From assembly GCA_964351365.1 (NCBI GenBank), contig CAYGNP010000024.1, forward strand, positions 1-32,536: DNA of 32,536 nt, given 5' to 3'. A model generated the notes under the pieces. The model made no database searches. It saw nothing but the letters and a program-made list of their open reading frames with translations, and was not told the DNA's origin. The DNA comes from UBA1672 sp964351365. GTDB taxonomy: Bacteria; Pseudomonadota; Alphaproteobacteria; Micavibrionales; Micavibrionaceae. How positions within the stretch are numbered: position 1 is the stretch's first letter; each line of letters begins with the position of its first letter. The translations under genes and the position numbers were made by a program. Below are positions 8,090-16,053 of the stretch, in pieces.

Positions 8090-9186
8090 GCAAAATAAAA
8101 ATCATATTCCTCTCCCCCGTGGGGTATTTCAAGGGCGGCGGCGAGCGCTCGCTCTTTGATCTGGTCGCTAATCCAGACATTGAGCCGATAATTCTAGCCT
8201 CGGAAGATGGTCCGATATTGGATAAAGCGCGAGAACTCGGCCTTGATTGGGGCGTCCTGGATTTCGCAAGTATAAACAAAATCCATCGCCCCTTTTCCTT
8301 CATGAAAGGATTAACCGCGTTTTTGGATCTGATAAGAGCCGCACGCGCTTTGAAAAAAATAGCGCAAAGCAAAAATGTAAACATCGTGCACTCCAACGGC
8401 CTGAAAGCGCATATGATTAATATCATCGCAGATCGAATGGGCGGGGCAAAATCCGTTATCCATATCCGCGATATACCCTACACACGCCCGGAAAAGCTGG
8501 TATGGAAGATTATGCACGCGCTTTGCCGTAAAATGATCCTCGTCTCTCATGCCTGCTGGCCGGGGGAGAGTCTGCCAAGAAAAGCAATCGTTATTCATAA
8601 CGGAACGCCTCTGATCAATTCAATCCTATCAACACCTAAGGCTGAAAAGCTTACAATTGGCTTTATCGGGCGCATCCATCCGGCCAAAGGTCTGCATTTG
8701 CTGATTGACTGGATTGCGCAAGCGGATATGGACATGCACTTGAGCGTGCGCGGGACATTTTCGGAAGATGCGCCGGACTATGAAAACACGATAAAAAACC
8801 TGATTAAAAATCAAAGCCTTAAAGACAGAGTTGAATTCACAGGCTTTATAAATGATCCGCAATCACTCTATGCCGGGCTTGATGTGGTTTGCGTCCCCTC
8901 TCAAACCCCGGACCCATTGCCGCGCAGTGTCATGGAATCCATGGCGCGCGGCATTCCAGTTCTGGGCTATCCGGCAGGCGGCATATTCGAGATGATCGAG
9001 GACGGTAAGACCGGATTCCTTGTCAAAGATTTCGAAACGTTTCAGCGCGCAATTGCAGATATTGTCGATAATCCTGAACGGCTCGAATTGATGACAAAAG
9101 CCGCAAGGAATAAGATCGTTCAGGAATTCACTATTGAAGGATTGCACAACAACGTGAATATAATTTACCGCGCTCTGAGCGCCTGA
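8086..9186 (+). CDS. GT4-family glycosyltransferase
   Basis: 366 residues with a GT-B fold. The N-terminal acceptor domain has the glycine-rich loop YFKGGGERS (14-22). The C-terminal nucleotide-sugar domain begins near 188 (IGFIGRIHPAKG) and includes FTGF (251-254) and the donor-binding segment from Pro279 to Glu302, with Glu284 and Glu302; the usual EX7E spacing is not exact. It is translated from an ATGA overlap with the flippase, so it should act on the same lipid-linked repeat unit. Its last 22 coding bases overlap, in antisense, the end of the minus-strand glycosyltransferase gene. Sugar specificity is unknown. Confidence 0.87.
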   Translation: MSKIKIIFLSPVGYFKGGGERSLFDLVANPDIEPIILASEDGPILDKARELGLDWGVLDFASINKIHRPFSFMKGLTAFLDLIRAARALKKIAQSKNVNIVHSNGLKAHMINIIADRMGGAKSVIHIRDIPYTRPEKLVWKIMHALCRKMILVSHACWPGESLPRKAIVIHNGTPLINSILSTPKAEKLTIGFIGRIHPAKGLHLLIDWIAQADMDMHLSVRGTFSEDAPDYENTIKNLIKNQSLKDRVEFTGFINDPQSLYAGLDVVCVPSQTPDPLPRSVMESMARGIPVLGYPAGGIFEMIEDGKTGFLVKDFETFQRAIADIVDNPERLELMTKAARNKIVQEFTIEGLHNNVNIIYRALSA

Positions 9187-10289
9187 TCTACAAAATCTTT
9201 AAATTTGGTGCGAAAGATTTCAGGCGCGAAACCTTCGGCATGTGTGCGGCAATCTCGCGTATCTATCTTGAGCATATCAAAACGCTGAACTGCTTCCATC
9301 AAGGATTCGGGCGTCTGCTGCTCAAAGAATAAACCTGTCTTGCCATCCAATACGGTCTCCAGCGCTCCTCCCGCGCCATAAGCGATAACCGGCGTGCCGC
9401 AGGCCTGCGCCTCCACGGGGATGATCCCGAAATCCTCTTCCGCCGCAAAAACAAACGCCTTTGCACGCTGCATGGTGTCCTTTAGAACCGCATCCGGTTG
9501 GAAACCCATAATTTCTATATTTGCCGCGCCGTCTGCGATTTTGCGGATTTTCGCCATCTCCGGCCCCGCGCCAATAATTTTGAGTTTGCGCTCCGGCATT
9601 TTGGCAAACGCTGCCGCGATCAGATCAATCTTTTTATATGGCACCATGCGCGAGGCGGTCAGGAAAAAATCCTCTTTCTTCGCACGATAAGTAAACATAT
9701 CAATATTGACGGGCGGATAAATAACGTCTGCATCACGCCGATAAACCTTCCATATGCGCTTTTTGATATATCGTGAGTTGGTCAGAAAATGGTCCACCCC
9801 GTTTGCTGTGCGCACATCCCAAATCCGAAATTTATGCAGAATGCGTTTTGCGATATATCCCTTGATTCCGCGCTCCATATTGCTCTCACGCAAATAATGA
9901 TGCATCAGATCCCAAGCATAGCGTGTCGGGCTATGGACGTAAGAGATATGCAATTGCTCCGCGCCCGTAATCACACCCTTGGCCACAGCATGGCTGCAGG
10001 AAATCACGAGGCCATAACCGGAAAGATCAAAATCCTCAATCGCCTGCGGGCAAAAGGGCAGCAGCTTGCGGTAATATCGGCGCACGCCCGGCCATTTATT
10101 CAGATAGCTGGTCGTAATCTTCGCTCCGCCGAAAACCTTGCGCTGCTCATCATCTAGAAAATCAAACAAAGTATAGATATCAGCCTCAGGATAGACCTTG
10201 ATGATCTGCTCCAGAACTTTCTCTGCACCCGCCAAAACCGGCAGCCAGTCATGTATAACGGCAACCTTCAGGTCATTACGCCCGGCCAT
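9165..10289 (-). CDS. GT4-family glycosyltransferase, WbaZ-like (probable mannosyltransferase)
   Basis: 374 residues. The N-terminus (VAVIHDWLPVLAGAEKVLE, then YPEADIYTLF), ISCSHAVAKGVI (96-107) and YVHSPTRYAWDLMHHY (117-132) match the pattern of WbaZ-like GT4 enzymes, several of which transfer mannose from GDP-mannose. The EX7E motif is intact in EEDFGIIPVEAQACGTP (Glu285 and Glu293). The start at 10289 is fixed by a GGAGG ribosome-binding site 6 bases upstream. The start lies inside the end of manC (14-base overlap), so donor synthesis and transfer are translationally coupled. That neighbour supports a GDP-mannose donor, but specificity remains an inference. Confidence 0.88.
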   Translation of the reverse strand: MAGRNDLKVAVIHDWLPVLAGAEKVLEQIIKVYPEADIYTLFDFLDDEQRKVFGGAKITTSYLNKWPGVRRYYRKLLPFCPQAIEDFDLSGYGLVISCSHAVAKGVITGAEQLHISYVHSPTRYAWDLMHHYLRESNMERGIKGYIAKRILHKFRIWDVRTANGVDHFLTNSRYIKKRIWKVYRRDADVIYPPVNIDMFTYRAKKEDFFLTASRMVPYKKIDLIAAAFAKMPERKLKIIGAGPEMAKIRKIADGAANIEIMGFQPDAVLKDTMQRAKAFVFAAEEDFGIIPVEAQACGTPVIAYGAGGALETVLDGKTGLFFEQQTPESLMEAVQRFDMLKIDTRDCRTHAEGFAPEIFRTKFKDFVDQALRAR

Positions 10290-11679
10290 AATGATCCTCC
10301 AGGCGGACAATATCATCTTCACCAAGATAGCTGCCAGTTTGAACCTCAATGATCTCAAGCATGATTTTGCCAGGATTCTCAAGCGCATGCACGATTCCAA
10401 CAGGAAGATACACAGATTCATTCTCGCTCAGCGTGATCGTTTCCTCACCCTTGGTCACGCGCGCTGTTCCCTTGACCACCACCCAGTGCTCCGATCTGTG
10501 GAAATGTTTTTGCAGCGAGAGCTTGGCCCCGGGTTTGACGGAAATGCGCTTGACCTGATCGCGCTCGCCGAAACAGATAGAATCATAATGCCCCCATGGA
10601 CGGTAAACAGTGCGGTGATGCTTGGCTTCCTTGCGCTGGGCTTTTTTCAAATCACCAACGATATCCTTAACATTTTGTACAGAGTCTTTATGCGCCACTA
10701 GAAGCGCATCTTGCGTATCCACCACGATAATATCCCGAAGACCCAAAGTGCAAACAAGGCGGTCAGAGCCTTGAATAAAGCAATTACGAGTATCTTTGGC
10801 AATCACATCTCCCTTGGTCACCGTTTGATCGGCATTTTTGGGAGAGACCTGCCACACTGCATCCCATGACCCAACATCACTCCAGCGCGCATCCAGCGAA
10901 ACAATAGCGCCCTTATCCGTATGCTCCATGACCGCATAGTCAATTGAAATATCAGTGCATTTTGAAAAAGAATCCTCGTCAAGGCGCATGAAATCAAGGT
11001 CCTTCTTGCTTTTCTCAACGGCGTCTTTGGCCTGCGCAACCATGTCTGGCTGGAATTTTTCAAGCTCTGACAGATATACCGACGCCCGAAAGCAAAACAT
11101 ACCGCTATTCCATAAATATTTTCCACTCTTTAGGAATTTTTCTGCATTGGCTTGATCGGGCTTTTCTTTAAATGCGGCAATCTCACTGGCGCCGTTTTCA
11201 AGTGAAGATCCCAATTCGATATACCCATATCCGGTATGGGCATGCGTGGGCTTGATTCCAAAAGTGACCAGATGCCCGGCTTCGGCAAGATTTTGCGCTG
11301 CGCGAACCGCCTGCGCAAAGCTTTGTATATCCTCAATGACGTGATCGGCAGGCAAGACCAGCAAAAGCGGATCCTCCTCATGGCGCATCGTCATAAACGC
11401 TGCTGCGGCAATGGCTGGCGCGGTATTGCGCCCAACAGGCTCAAGGGCAATATCGCTGGCTTCACGCTCAATCATGCGCAAATTTTCGGCCACGATAAAG
11501 CGGTGATCATGGTTACACACAATAATTGGATCACGAAGATCAAGCGCGCTGAGGCGTAAAACCGTATCCTGAAACAGTGTATGATCCGAGTGCAGAGCAA
11601 GAAACTGTTTTGGGTATAATGGCCGCGACAGAGGCCAGAGCCGTGTTCCGGAACCACCAGATAAAATAATAGGGTACAT
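10276..11679 (-). CDS. manC: Mannose-1-phosphate guanylyltransferase / mannose-6-phosphate isomerase
   Basis: 467 residues, the usual length for bifunctional ManC/AlgA enzymes. The nucleotidyltransferase signature is at the N-terminus: ILSGGSGTRLWPLSR (5-19) and PKQFLALH (23-30), then KEKPD and YLWNSGMF further on. The C-terminal cupin carries the isomerase metal site, with QKHFHRSEHWVVVKG beginning at about residue 390 and RPWGHYDS before it. It converts mannose 6-phosphate isomers and makes GDP-mannose for cytoplasmic glycosyltransferases. The ATG at 11679 has GAGG 5 bases upstream; a longer frame to 11838 would add an AT-rich leader with no family similarity. It overlaps the WbaZ-like gene by 14 bases and is divergent from acpP. 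Confidence 0.95.
   Translation of the reverse strand: MYPIILSGGSGTRLWPLSRPLYPKQFLALHSDHTLFQDTVLRLSALDLRDPIIVCNHDHRFIVAENLRMIEREASDIALEPVGRNTAPAIAAAAFMTMRHEEDPLLLVLPADHVIEDIQSFAQAVRAAQNLAEAGHLVTFGIKPTHAHTGYGYIELGSSLENGASEIAAFKEKPDQANAEKFLKSGKYLWNSGMFCFRASVYLSELEKFQPDMVAQAKDAVEKSKKDLDFMRLDEDSFSKCTDISIDYAVMEHTDKGAIVSLDARWSDVGSWDAVWQVSPKNADQTVTKGDVIAKDTRNCFIQGSDRLVCTLGLRDIIVVDTQDALLVAHKDSVQNVKDIVGDLKKAQRKEAKHHRTVYRPWGHYDSICFGERDQVKRISVKPGAKLSLQKHFHRSEHWVVVKGTARVTKGEETITLSENESVYLPVGIVHALENPGKIMLEIIEVQTGSYLGEDDIVRLEDHYGRA
10296..10300 (-). promoter_or_regulatory. Strong ribosome-binding site deciding the WbaZ-like start
   Basis: GGAGG on the minus strand, 6 bases before ATG at 10289 and inside the final codons of manC. 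It argues against any of the in-frame upstream starts, which lack such a site. Confidence 0.7.
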
Positions 11680-11684
11680 AAGCG

Positions 11685-11688
11685 CCTC
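11685..11688 (-). promoter_or_regulatory. Ribosome-binding site deciding the manC start
   Basis: GAGG on the minus strand, 5 bases before ATG at 11679. It supports the 467-residue ManC over the 520-residue open frame. Confidence 0.6.
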
Positions 11689-11865
11689 AGTTTCTAAATT
11701 TAAAACCACGCTGTTGTTTAAACATATTTGATAAAAAAAAACCACTTTATCTTTGATTATCCTTATGATAAATCGTATCGCAACTTTAAAAGGGCTAGTA
11801 ATCTCTTTTTTCGTTCTATATATATGAAGTTTCATCAAGATAAGTTAATAAGATAAGGAAAAAAC

Positions 11866-12105
11866 ATGAGTGATATCGCCGATCGCGTGAAAAAAATCGT
11901 TGTTGAGCATTTGGGCGTCGAAGAGAGTAAAGTAGCCGAAGGCGCAAGCTTTATCGATGACCTTGGCGCAGATTCTTTGGATACCGTTGAACTGGTCATG
12001 GCATTCGAAGAAGAATTCAGCATCGAAATTCCAGACGATGCAGCCAAAGACATTCAAACTGTTGGCGACGCTGTAAACTTCATCAAGAGCAACGCAGGCC
12101 AATAG
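11866..12105 (+). CDS. acpP: Acyl carrier protein
   Basis: 79 residues, acidic, the standard size for the fatty-acid synthesis carrier. The phosphopantetheine attachment site is Ser37 in DDLGADSLDTVE. The helix II region DTVELVMAFEEEF is the usual partner-binding surface. An AAGGA ribosome-binding site lies just before the ATG. The 186-base divergent gap to manC is AT-rich and must contain the promoters for both directions, though no convincing pair of boxes was found. fabF follows after 96 bases, the common arrangement. Confidence 0.98.
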   Translation: MSDIADRVKKIVVEHLGVEESKVAEGASFIDDLGADSLDTVELVMAFEEEFSIEIPDDAAKDIQTVGDAVNFIKSNAGQ

Positions 12106-12145
12106 TAGATTTTGGTGTTTTACAGATGCACATTATCCCTCATTT

Positions 12146-12163
12146 CAGCCCGCTCGCGGGCTG
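12146..12163 (+). other. GC-rich hairpin between acpP and fabF
   Basis: CAGCCCG and CGGGCTG pair perfectly around a CTCG loop. A T-run appears only at about 12181-12187, some 18 bases after the stem, so this is not a canonical intrinsic terminator. It could be a partial terminator or an mRNA stabiliser that lets acpP be expressed above fabF. Confidence 0.45.
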
Positions 12164-12201
12164 TGATGCTATTATAGGTTCTTTTTTTCCAGGAGCACAT
12201 C

Positions 12202-13482
12202 ATGAGTGAATTAAGACGCGTTGTTGTAACAGGCATGGGCATGGTTTCCCCACTTGGTATGGGTGTGGAGCATAACTGGGCGGCTATAACCAGCGGCCAG
12301 AGCGGTATTAAAAAAATTGAGCATTTCGACGTCTCTGACATCACCTCACAGATCGCAGGCATCATTCCAAAAACCACGGACGAAAAGCCAAAAAACGGCG
12401 CATTTAACGCCGATTTGTTTATGGAACCCAAGGAACAGCGCAAGGTCGATATCTTCATCACATACGGTATGGCCGCCGCGCAGGAAGCCATTGCAGACGC
12501 AGGCTGGAGACCCACAGATGAGCAAAGCCTTGAGCGCACAGGTGTTCTTATCGGCTCAGGTATTGGCGGATTGGACGAAATTTACAAAACATCGACATTA
12601 TTGAACGAGCGCGGCCCGCGCCGGATTTCACCCTTTTTCGTGCCTGCTGCGCTGATTAATCTCACCTCTGGCCATGTCTCCATAAAATATGGGTTTAAAG
12701 GCCCGAACCACTCCGTTGTTACCGCTTGTGCAACCGGAACACACGCCATTGGCGATGCTGCGCGCCTGATTGCACTCGATGATGCCGATGTCATGATCGC
12801 GGGCGGCGCTGAAGGGGCTGTATGCCGTTTGGGCGTAGCCGGATTTGCCGCTGCGCGCGCGCTTTCAACAGGATATAACGACAACCCGCAAGCCGCCTCA
12901 AGGCCTTGGGACAAGGACCGTGACGGCTTTGTCATTGGCGAGGGAGCGGGCATTCTTGTCCTTGAGGAATATGAGCACGCCAAAAAGCGCGGTGCAAAAA
13001 TATATGGGGAAATTACCGGTTATGGCCTCTCCGGCGATGCTCACCATATCACAAGCCCATCAGAGGATGGCAATGGCGGCTACCGCGCCATGCAGGCCGC
13101 GCTTAAGCGAGCAAAACTCAACCCCGAAGATATTGATTACATTAACGCGCATGGAACCTCCACGCCGATGGGCGATGGCATTGAATTCGGCGCGGTCAAA
13201 CGCCTGTTTGCGAACGCACTGGATACCATGTCCATGTCCTCGACCAAATCGGCAATTGGCCATTTACTGGGCGCAGCCGGAGCAGTGGAAGCCATTTACA
13301 GCCTCAAAGCAATTGAAACGGGCACATTGCCCCCGACACTAAATCTGGATAACCCGTCGGAAAATTGCCAAGGCATTGACCTCGTGCCGAAAATCGCAAA
13401 GAATAAGACAGTAAATACTGTGCTGTCGAATTCCTTTGGTTTTGGCGGAACGAACGCTTCAATCGTAATGCAACGAGTATAA
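12202..13482 (+). CDS. fabF: Beta-ketoacyl-ACP synthase II
   Basis: 426 residues. The condensing-enzyme triad is complete: Cys176 in VVTACATGT, His317 in NAHGTSTPMGD and His354 in KSAIGHLLGAAGA. The C-terminal SNSFGFGGTNAS signature is present. It elongates acyl-ACP with malonyl-ACP in the cytoplasm, partnering the adjacent acpP product. AGGAG lies 7 bases before the ATG. The stop TAA shares its last A with the ATG of mltG, so the two are translationally coupled. Confidence 0.98.
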   Translation: MSELRRVVVTGMGMVSPLGMGVEHNWAAITSGQSGIKKIEHFDVSDITSQIAGIIPKTTDEKPKNGAFNADLFMEPKEQRKVDIFITYGMAAAQEAIADAGWRPTDEQSLERTGVLIGSGIGGLDEIYKTSTLLNERGPRRISPFFVPAALINLTSGHVSIKYGFKGPNHSVVTACATGTHAIGDAARLIALDDADVMIAGGAEGAVCRLGVAGFAAARALSTGYNDNPQAASRPWDKDRDGFVIGEGAGILVLEEYEHAKKRGAKIYGEITGYGLSGDAHHITSPSEDGNGGYRAMQAALKRAKLNPEDIDYINAHGTSTPMGDGIEFGAVKRLFANALDTMSMSSTKSAIGHLLGAAGAVEAIYSLKAIETGTLPPTLNLDNPSENCQGIDLVPKIAKNKTVNTVLSNSFGFGGTNASIVMQRV

Positions 13483-14489
13483 TGACGGCATTTCTTAAAT
13501 TTTTATGCTACATGATCGTTATCGGATCAACTCTCCTCTCCATATCGATTGCAGGGGGTAGTTATTGGCTGAATCAGGAATTCACCAAGCCCGGACCACT
13601 GGAGCAAGCCAGAATTGTAAGCGTGCCGCGTGGTGAGAATATAGGCGGCGTATCGGGCATACTGGCCGAACAAGATGTTATCAGCTCAGCAATCATATTC
13701 GAAGCAATGGCACGATTTATTGGCAAGGCCGAGAGCATCAAGGCCGGTGAATATCAATTCCGAGCGGGCGCATCGATGCGCCAGGTGCTCTCACAGCTTA
13801 CAGAGGGCAAAACCTACGCCCGCACAATCACCATTCGCGAGGGTCTCACGAATTACGAAATATTAAATCTTCTAGCCACAAAAGAAGATATCGCACAGAT
13901 TGAAATCAGCCTTTTGCCTGAAGGCCGCTACCTCCCCGAAACTTATAGCTACGCTCTTGGCGATACCAATGCGGATATCCTAAGCCGCATGGCCAACGCC
14001 TTGAACATTGCGCTAGAGGAGGCTTGGAAAAACCGAGCCGACGGCCTTCCAATCGACACCAGAGAAGAAGCCCTTACGCTGGCCTCTATCATTGAAAAAG
14101 AAACCTCTGTTGCTGAGGAGCGCCGAACCGTAGCAGGCGTTTTTATCAACCGTCTGCGCATGAAAATGCCCCTTCAAACGGATCCGACCGTCATATATGC
14201 GCTGACCGACGGGAAGCCTGAAAATAAGGGCAAAGGGCCGCTGGGGCGCAGATTACTGAGGGCGGATTTACAGTTTGACTCGCCGTATAACACCTATAAA
14301 TATCCGGGCCTGCCGCCGGGGCCTATTGCCAATCCCGGTAAGGCCGCAATCGAAGCTGCGCTTAATCCAGAGGAACATAATTACCTGTATTTCGTGGCGG
14401 ATGGAACAGGCGGGCATCTTTTTGCAACCACGCTGGATGAACATAACGCAAATGTAGCGAAATGGCGTAAAATCCGCGCAGGACAGTAA
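13482..14489 (+). CDS. mltG: Endolytic peptidoglycan transglycosylase
   Basis: 335 residues. One N-terminal membrane anchor (about 8-30) is followed by a LysM-like region and the YceG/MltG catalytic domain. The catalytic glutamate is Glu205 in ASIIEKETSV, and the conserved LQTDPTVIYAL and YNTYKYPGLPPGPIANPG stretches are present. It cleaves nascent glycan strands at the inner membrane and so sets their length. Its coupling to fabF is the usual arrangement in alphaproteobacteria. The next gene is convergent, with its stop ending 1 base after this one. Confidence 0.96.
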   Translation: MTAFLKFLCYMIVIGSTLLSISIAGGSYWLNQEFTKPGPLEQARIVSVPRGENIGGVSGILAEQDVISSAIIFEAMARFIGKAESIKAGEYQFRAGASMRQVLSQLTEGKTYARTITIREGLTNYEILNLLATKEDIAQIEISLLPEGRYLPETYSYALGDTNADILSRMANALNIALEEAWKNRADGLPIDTREEALTLASIIEKETSVAEERRTVAGVFINRLRMKMPLQTDPTVIYALTDGKPENKGKGPLGRRLLRADLQFDSPYNTYKYPGLPPGPIANPGKAAIEAALNPEEHNYLYFVADGTGGHLFATTLDEHNANVAKWRKIRAGQ

Positions 14490-14490
14490 T

Positions 14491-15090
14491 CTACTCACCC
14501 TCGTCAGGCTTGCGCGTGGGCCGCTGCGCTCTATAAGCAGAGCCGCCCGAGGAGGAACCGCCAAGCCCCATGCCGGGCGCATTTACACCCGGGGCAGGGC
14601 GCTGATGGGAGAGCTCTAGCCCATGACGGCGCGCAAGGTGCTGTGCAAACTCAAGTGAAGCTGGGGCCGCCGATCCTAAAATACAGCCGGACGTGCTTTC
14701 ATCACCCGCATCATCGCGGTGCACGGGCTGGCCAAGCACACAGCGCTTCACAAAATAATGAAACGCCGCCAGCGGCCGATCAGGACTTTGCGCATTTTGA
14801 AAAGCCTGCGCGCGGTAAGGATCGTTTAAAATCATCAACGGCACTTGATAGGCCTGCGCAATTTTACCGTCCTTGACCGATCCGATGTGAATCAGTGCAT
14901 TGGAATCCAGTGTATGATAATGCTCACTCTCAACAGGAATATTGAGCTCCAGATGGTCCATATCAGCAAATTCAAGGGACAAAATACCATTTTCGCTGTC
15001 GAACAAAACACCCACGGCCTTCTTAACCAGATTCTCGGAGCTCAAAAGCCCGGCCTCATGGTTTGATGTCACCAGCAGATCAATGTTCAT
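14491..15090 (-). CDS. Uncharacterised protein with a glycine/serine/proline-rich tail
   Basis: 199 residues; not recognised. The first 88 residues look folded, alternating beta-type and short charged stretches (MNIDLLVTSN, GILSLEFADMDHLELNIP, IGSVKDGKIAQAYQVP). This part aligns almost without gaps with the whole of the small protein encoded at 15711-15980, sharing the MNI[D/E] start, Gly35, Phe41, Asn64, Leu66 and the IG..[K/E][D/N]G segment. Residues about 90-150 contain charged and Cys-containing sequence (KRCVLGQPVHRDDAGDES). The last 40 residues are low-complexity with GLGGSSSGGSA and look disordered. No signal peptide or membrane segment. It starts 9 bases after the stop of the helical-protein gene, so the three genes form an operon. 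Function is unknown. Confidence 0.72.
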   Translation of the reverse strand: MNIDLLVTSNHEAGLLSSENLVKKAVGVLFDSENGILSLEFADMDHLELNIPVESEHYHTLDSNALIHIGSVKDGKIAQAYQVPLMILNDPYRAQAFQNAQSPDRPLAAFHYFVKRCVLGQPVHRDDAGDESTSGCILGSAAPASLEFAQHLARRHGLELSHQRPAPGVNAPGMGLGGSSSGGSAYRAQRPTRKPDEGE

Positions 15091-15099
15091 AAGCGTGAC

Positions 15100-15690
15100 T
15101 TAAATCTTTGGACCACCGGGAATTGCCGCAGAGGCATGAAGCTGCGCCTCAAGATCATGACCGATATACTCTTTTTTTGCCGCTGCTGCCATAACTCTCA
15201 TTTCTGCAATAACATCTGGTTTGGTTTTATCCTCAACCGCGGCGACGGCGCGCTGAGCAACCTCTTTTTGTAACAAAACAAAACGTTCTTGTTGTTCTGT
15301 AACAGTCTGACGCACCCGCACAGTTTCCCTGAGCCCCTCAGCCGCCGCCGCGGCATCTTGCGAAACGGCTGCAGCACTATGAGCACCTGTGTTAGCATCG
15401 TCAGCGAGGCGGGCATGTGTTTCTGCAGAAGCAACCCCGGAATAATATGTACCCGCAGTTACGGCTGTCTCAGCGCGCACTACGCCCTCAGTCTCACGCG
15501 CTTCATGAATATTACCTACGGTAATCAAATCTTCAGCTACACCTGCAAGAGCGCCTGCTGTATTTTCCTGACGATCTCTTAACGCAACCAATCCATGTAG
15601 CTCCTCAACACCAACATTTACGCGTTGCACGTCATAGGGCTGTTCAACAGCTTCTATAAGTTCTTCAACTGGATTCGCATCAAACGCCAT
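15100..15690 (-). CDS. Uncharacterised alanine-rich helical protein
   Basis: 196 residues; not recognised. Alanine, glutamate and valine dominate, with long uninterrupted helix-prone segments (about 30-60 and 100-180), for example SQDAAAAAEGLRETVRVRQ and QQERFVLLQKEVAQRAVAAV. This is the composition of a coiled-coil or helical-bundle protein, loosely like phasins or membrane-tubule proteins, but no motif justifies a name. No signal peptide or transmembrane segment. An AAAGGG ribosome-binding site lies a few bases before the ATG. It sits between two genes whose products look like distant paralogues, 9 and 20 bases from them. Strand, spacing and ribosome-binding sites support it being real. Confidence 0.72.
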   Translation of the reverse strand: MAFDANPVEELIEAVEQPYDVQRVNVGVEELHGLVALRDRQENTAGALAGVAEDLITVGNIHEARETEGVVRAETAVTAGTYYSGVASAETHARLADDANTGAHSAAAVSQDAAAAAEGLRETVRVRQTVTEQQERFVLLQKEVAQRAVAAVEDKTKPDVIAEMRVMAAAAKKEYIGHDLEAQLHASAAIPGGPKI

Positions 15691-15710
15691 ATCATTTCCC
15701 TTTCAATCGC

Positions 15711-15980
15711 TTACCGGCACATAAAGCGCACATATTCACAGGCCTTCAACCTGCCATTTTCAAAATAACCTATAGCACAAAATAACTCATTTTGAATTTT
15801 TTTGCAAAGTTCCTGGCTCAGCGCGCAATTCAGATGCATGATCTCCAGATCAGGCTGAAAAATAATCCTCACCTCACCAGTGGCGGCATTCACCACAATC
15901 TGGCTGATTGGCTTGTGAAATTCACCATCACAGGTAAAGGCAACCTTGCCGGATTTTGCAACAAAAACCTCTATATTCAT
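15711..15980 (-). CDS. Uncharacterised small protein, distant paralogue of the 14491-15090 product
   Basis: 89 residues from ATG at 15980, chosen because AAGGG lies about 7 bases upstream and because the resulting MNIEVFV start matches the MNIDLLV start of its paralogue. The alternative start at 16001 has no such site. The protein is compact, with beta-type segments GEVRIIFQPDLEIMHLN and IGYFENGRLKACEYV and four cysteines. It aligns over nearly its full length with the N-terminal domain of the 199-residue protein two genes downstream. No known fold was recognised. Confidence 0.7.
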   Translation of the reverse strand: MNIEVFVAKSGKVAFTCDGEFHKPISQIVVNAATGEVRIIFQPDLEIMHLNCALSQELCKKIQNELFCAIGYFENGRLKACEYVRFMCR

Positions 15981-16001
15981 TTCTAGCCCTTTTCTGAGCA
16001 A

Positions 16002-16007
16002 ATTATA
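16002..16007 (-). promoter_or_regulatory. Perfect -10 box upstream of the three-gene unknown operon
   Basis: TATAAT on the minus strand at 16007-16002, followed after about 21 bases by the ATG at 15980 with an AAGGG site between. No good -35 box lies at the right distance, so it may depend on an activator or be chance in AT-rich DNA. Confidence 0.3.
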
Positions 16008-16053
16008 TGTTTTATCAATAGGGGTAAATCATTTTCGAAAAGACCTTGCGCTT

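Noticed and set aside
11680..11838. Longer N-terminus for ManC
   Set aside because: The extra residues are encoded by AT-rich DNA without family similarity, and the ribosome-binding site marks 11679.
15946..16053. Longer N-terminus for the AsnB-type protein
   Set aside because: It would remove Cys2 from the N-terminus and abolish the glutaminase nucleophile.
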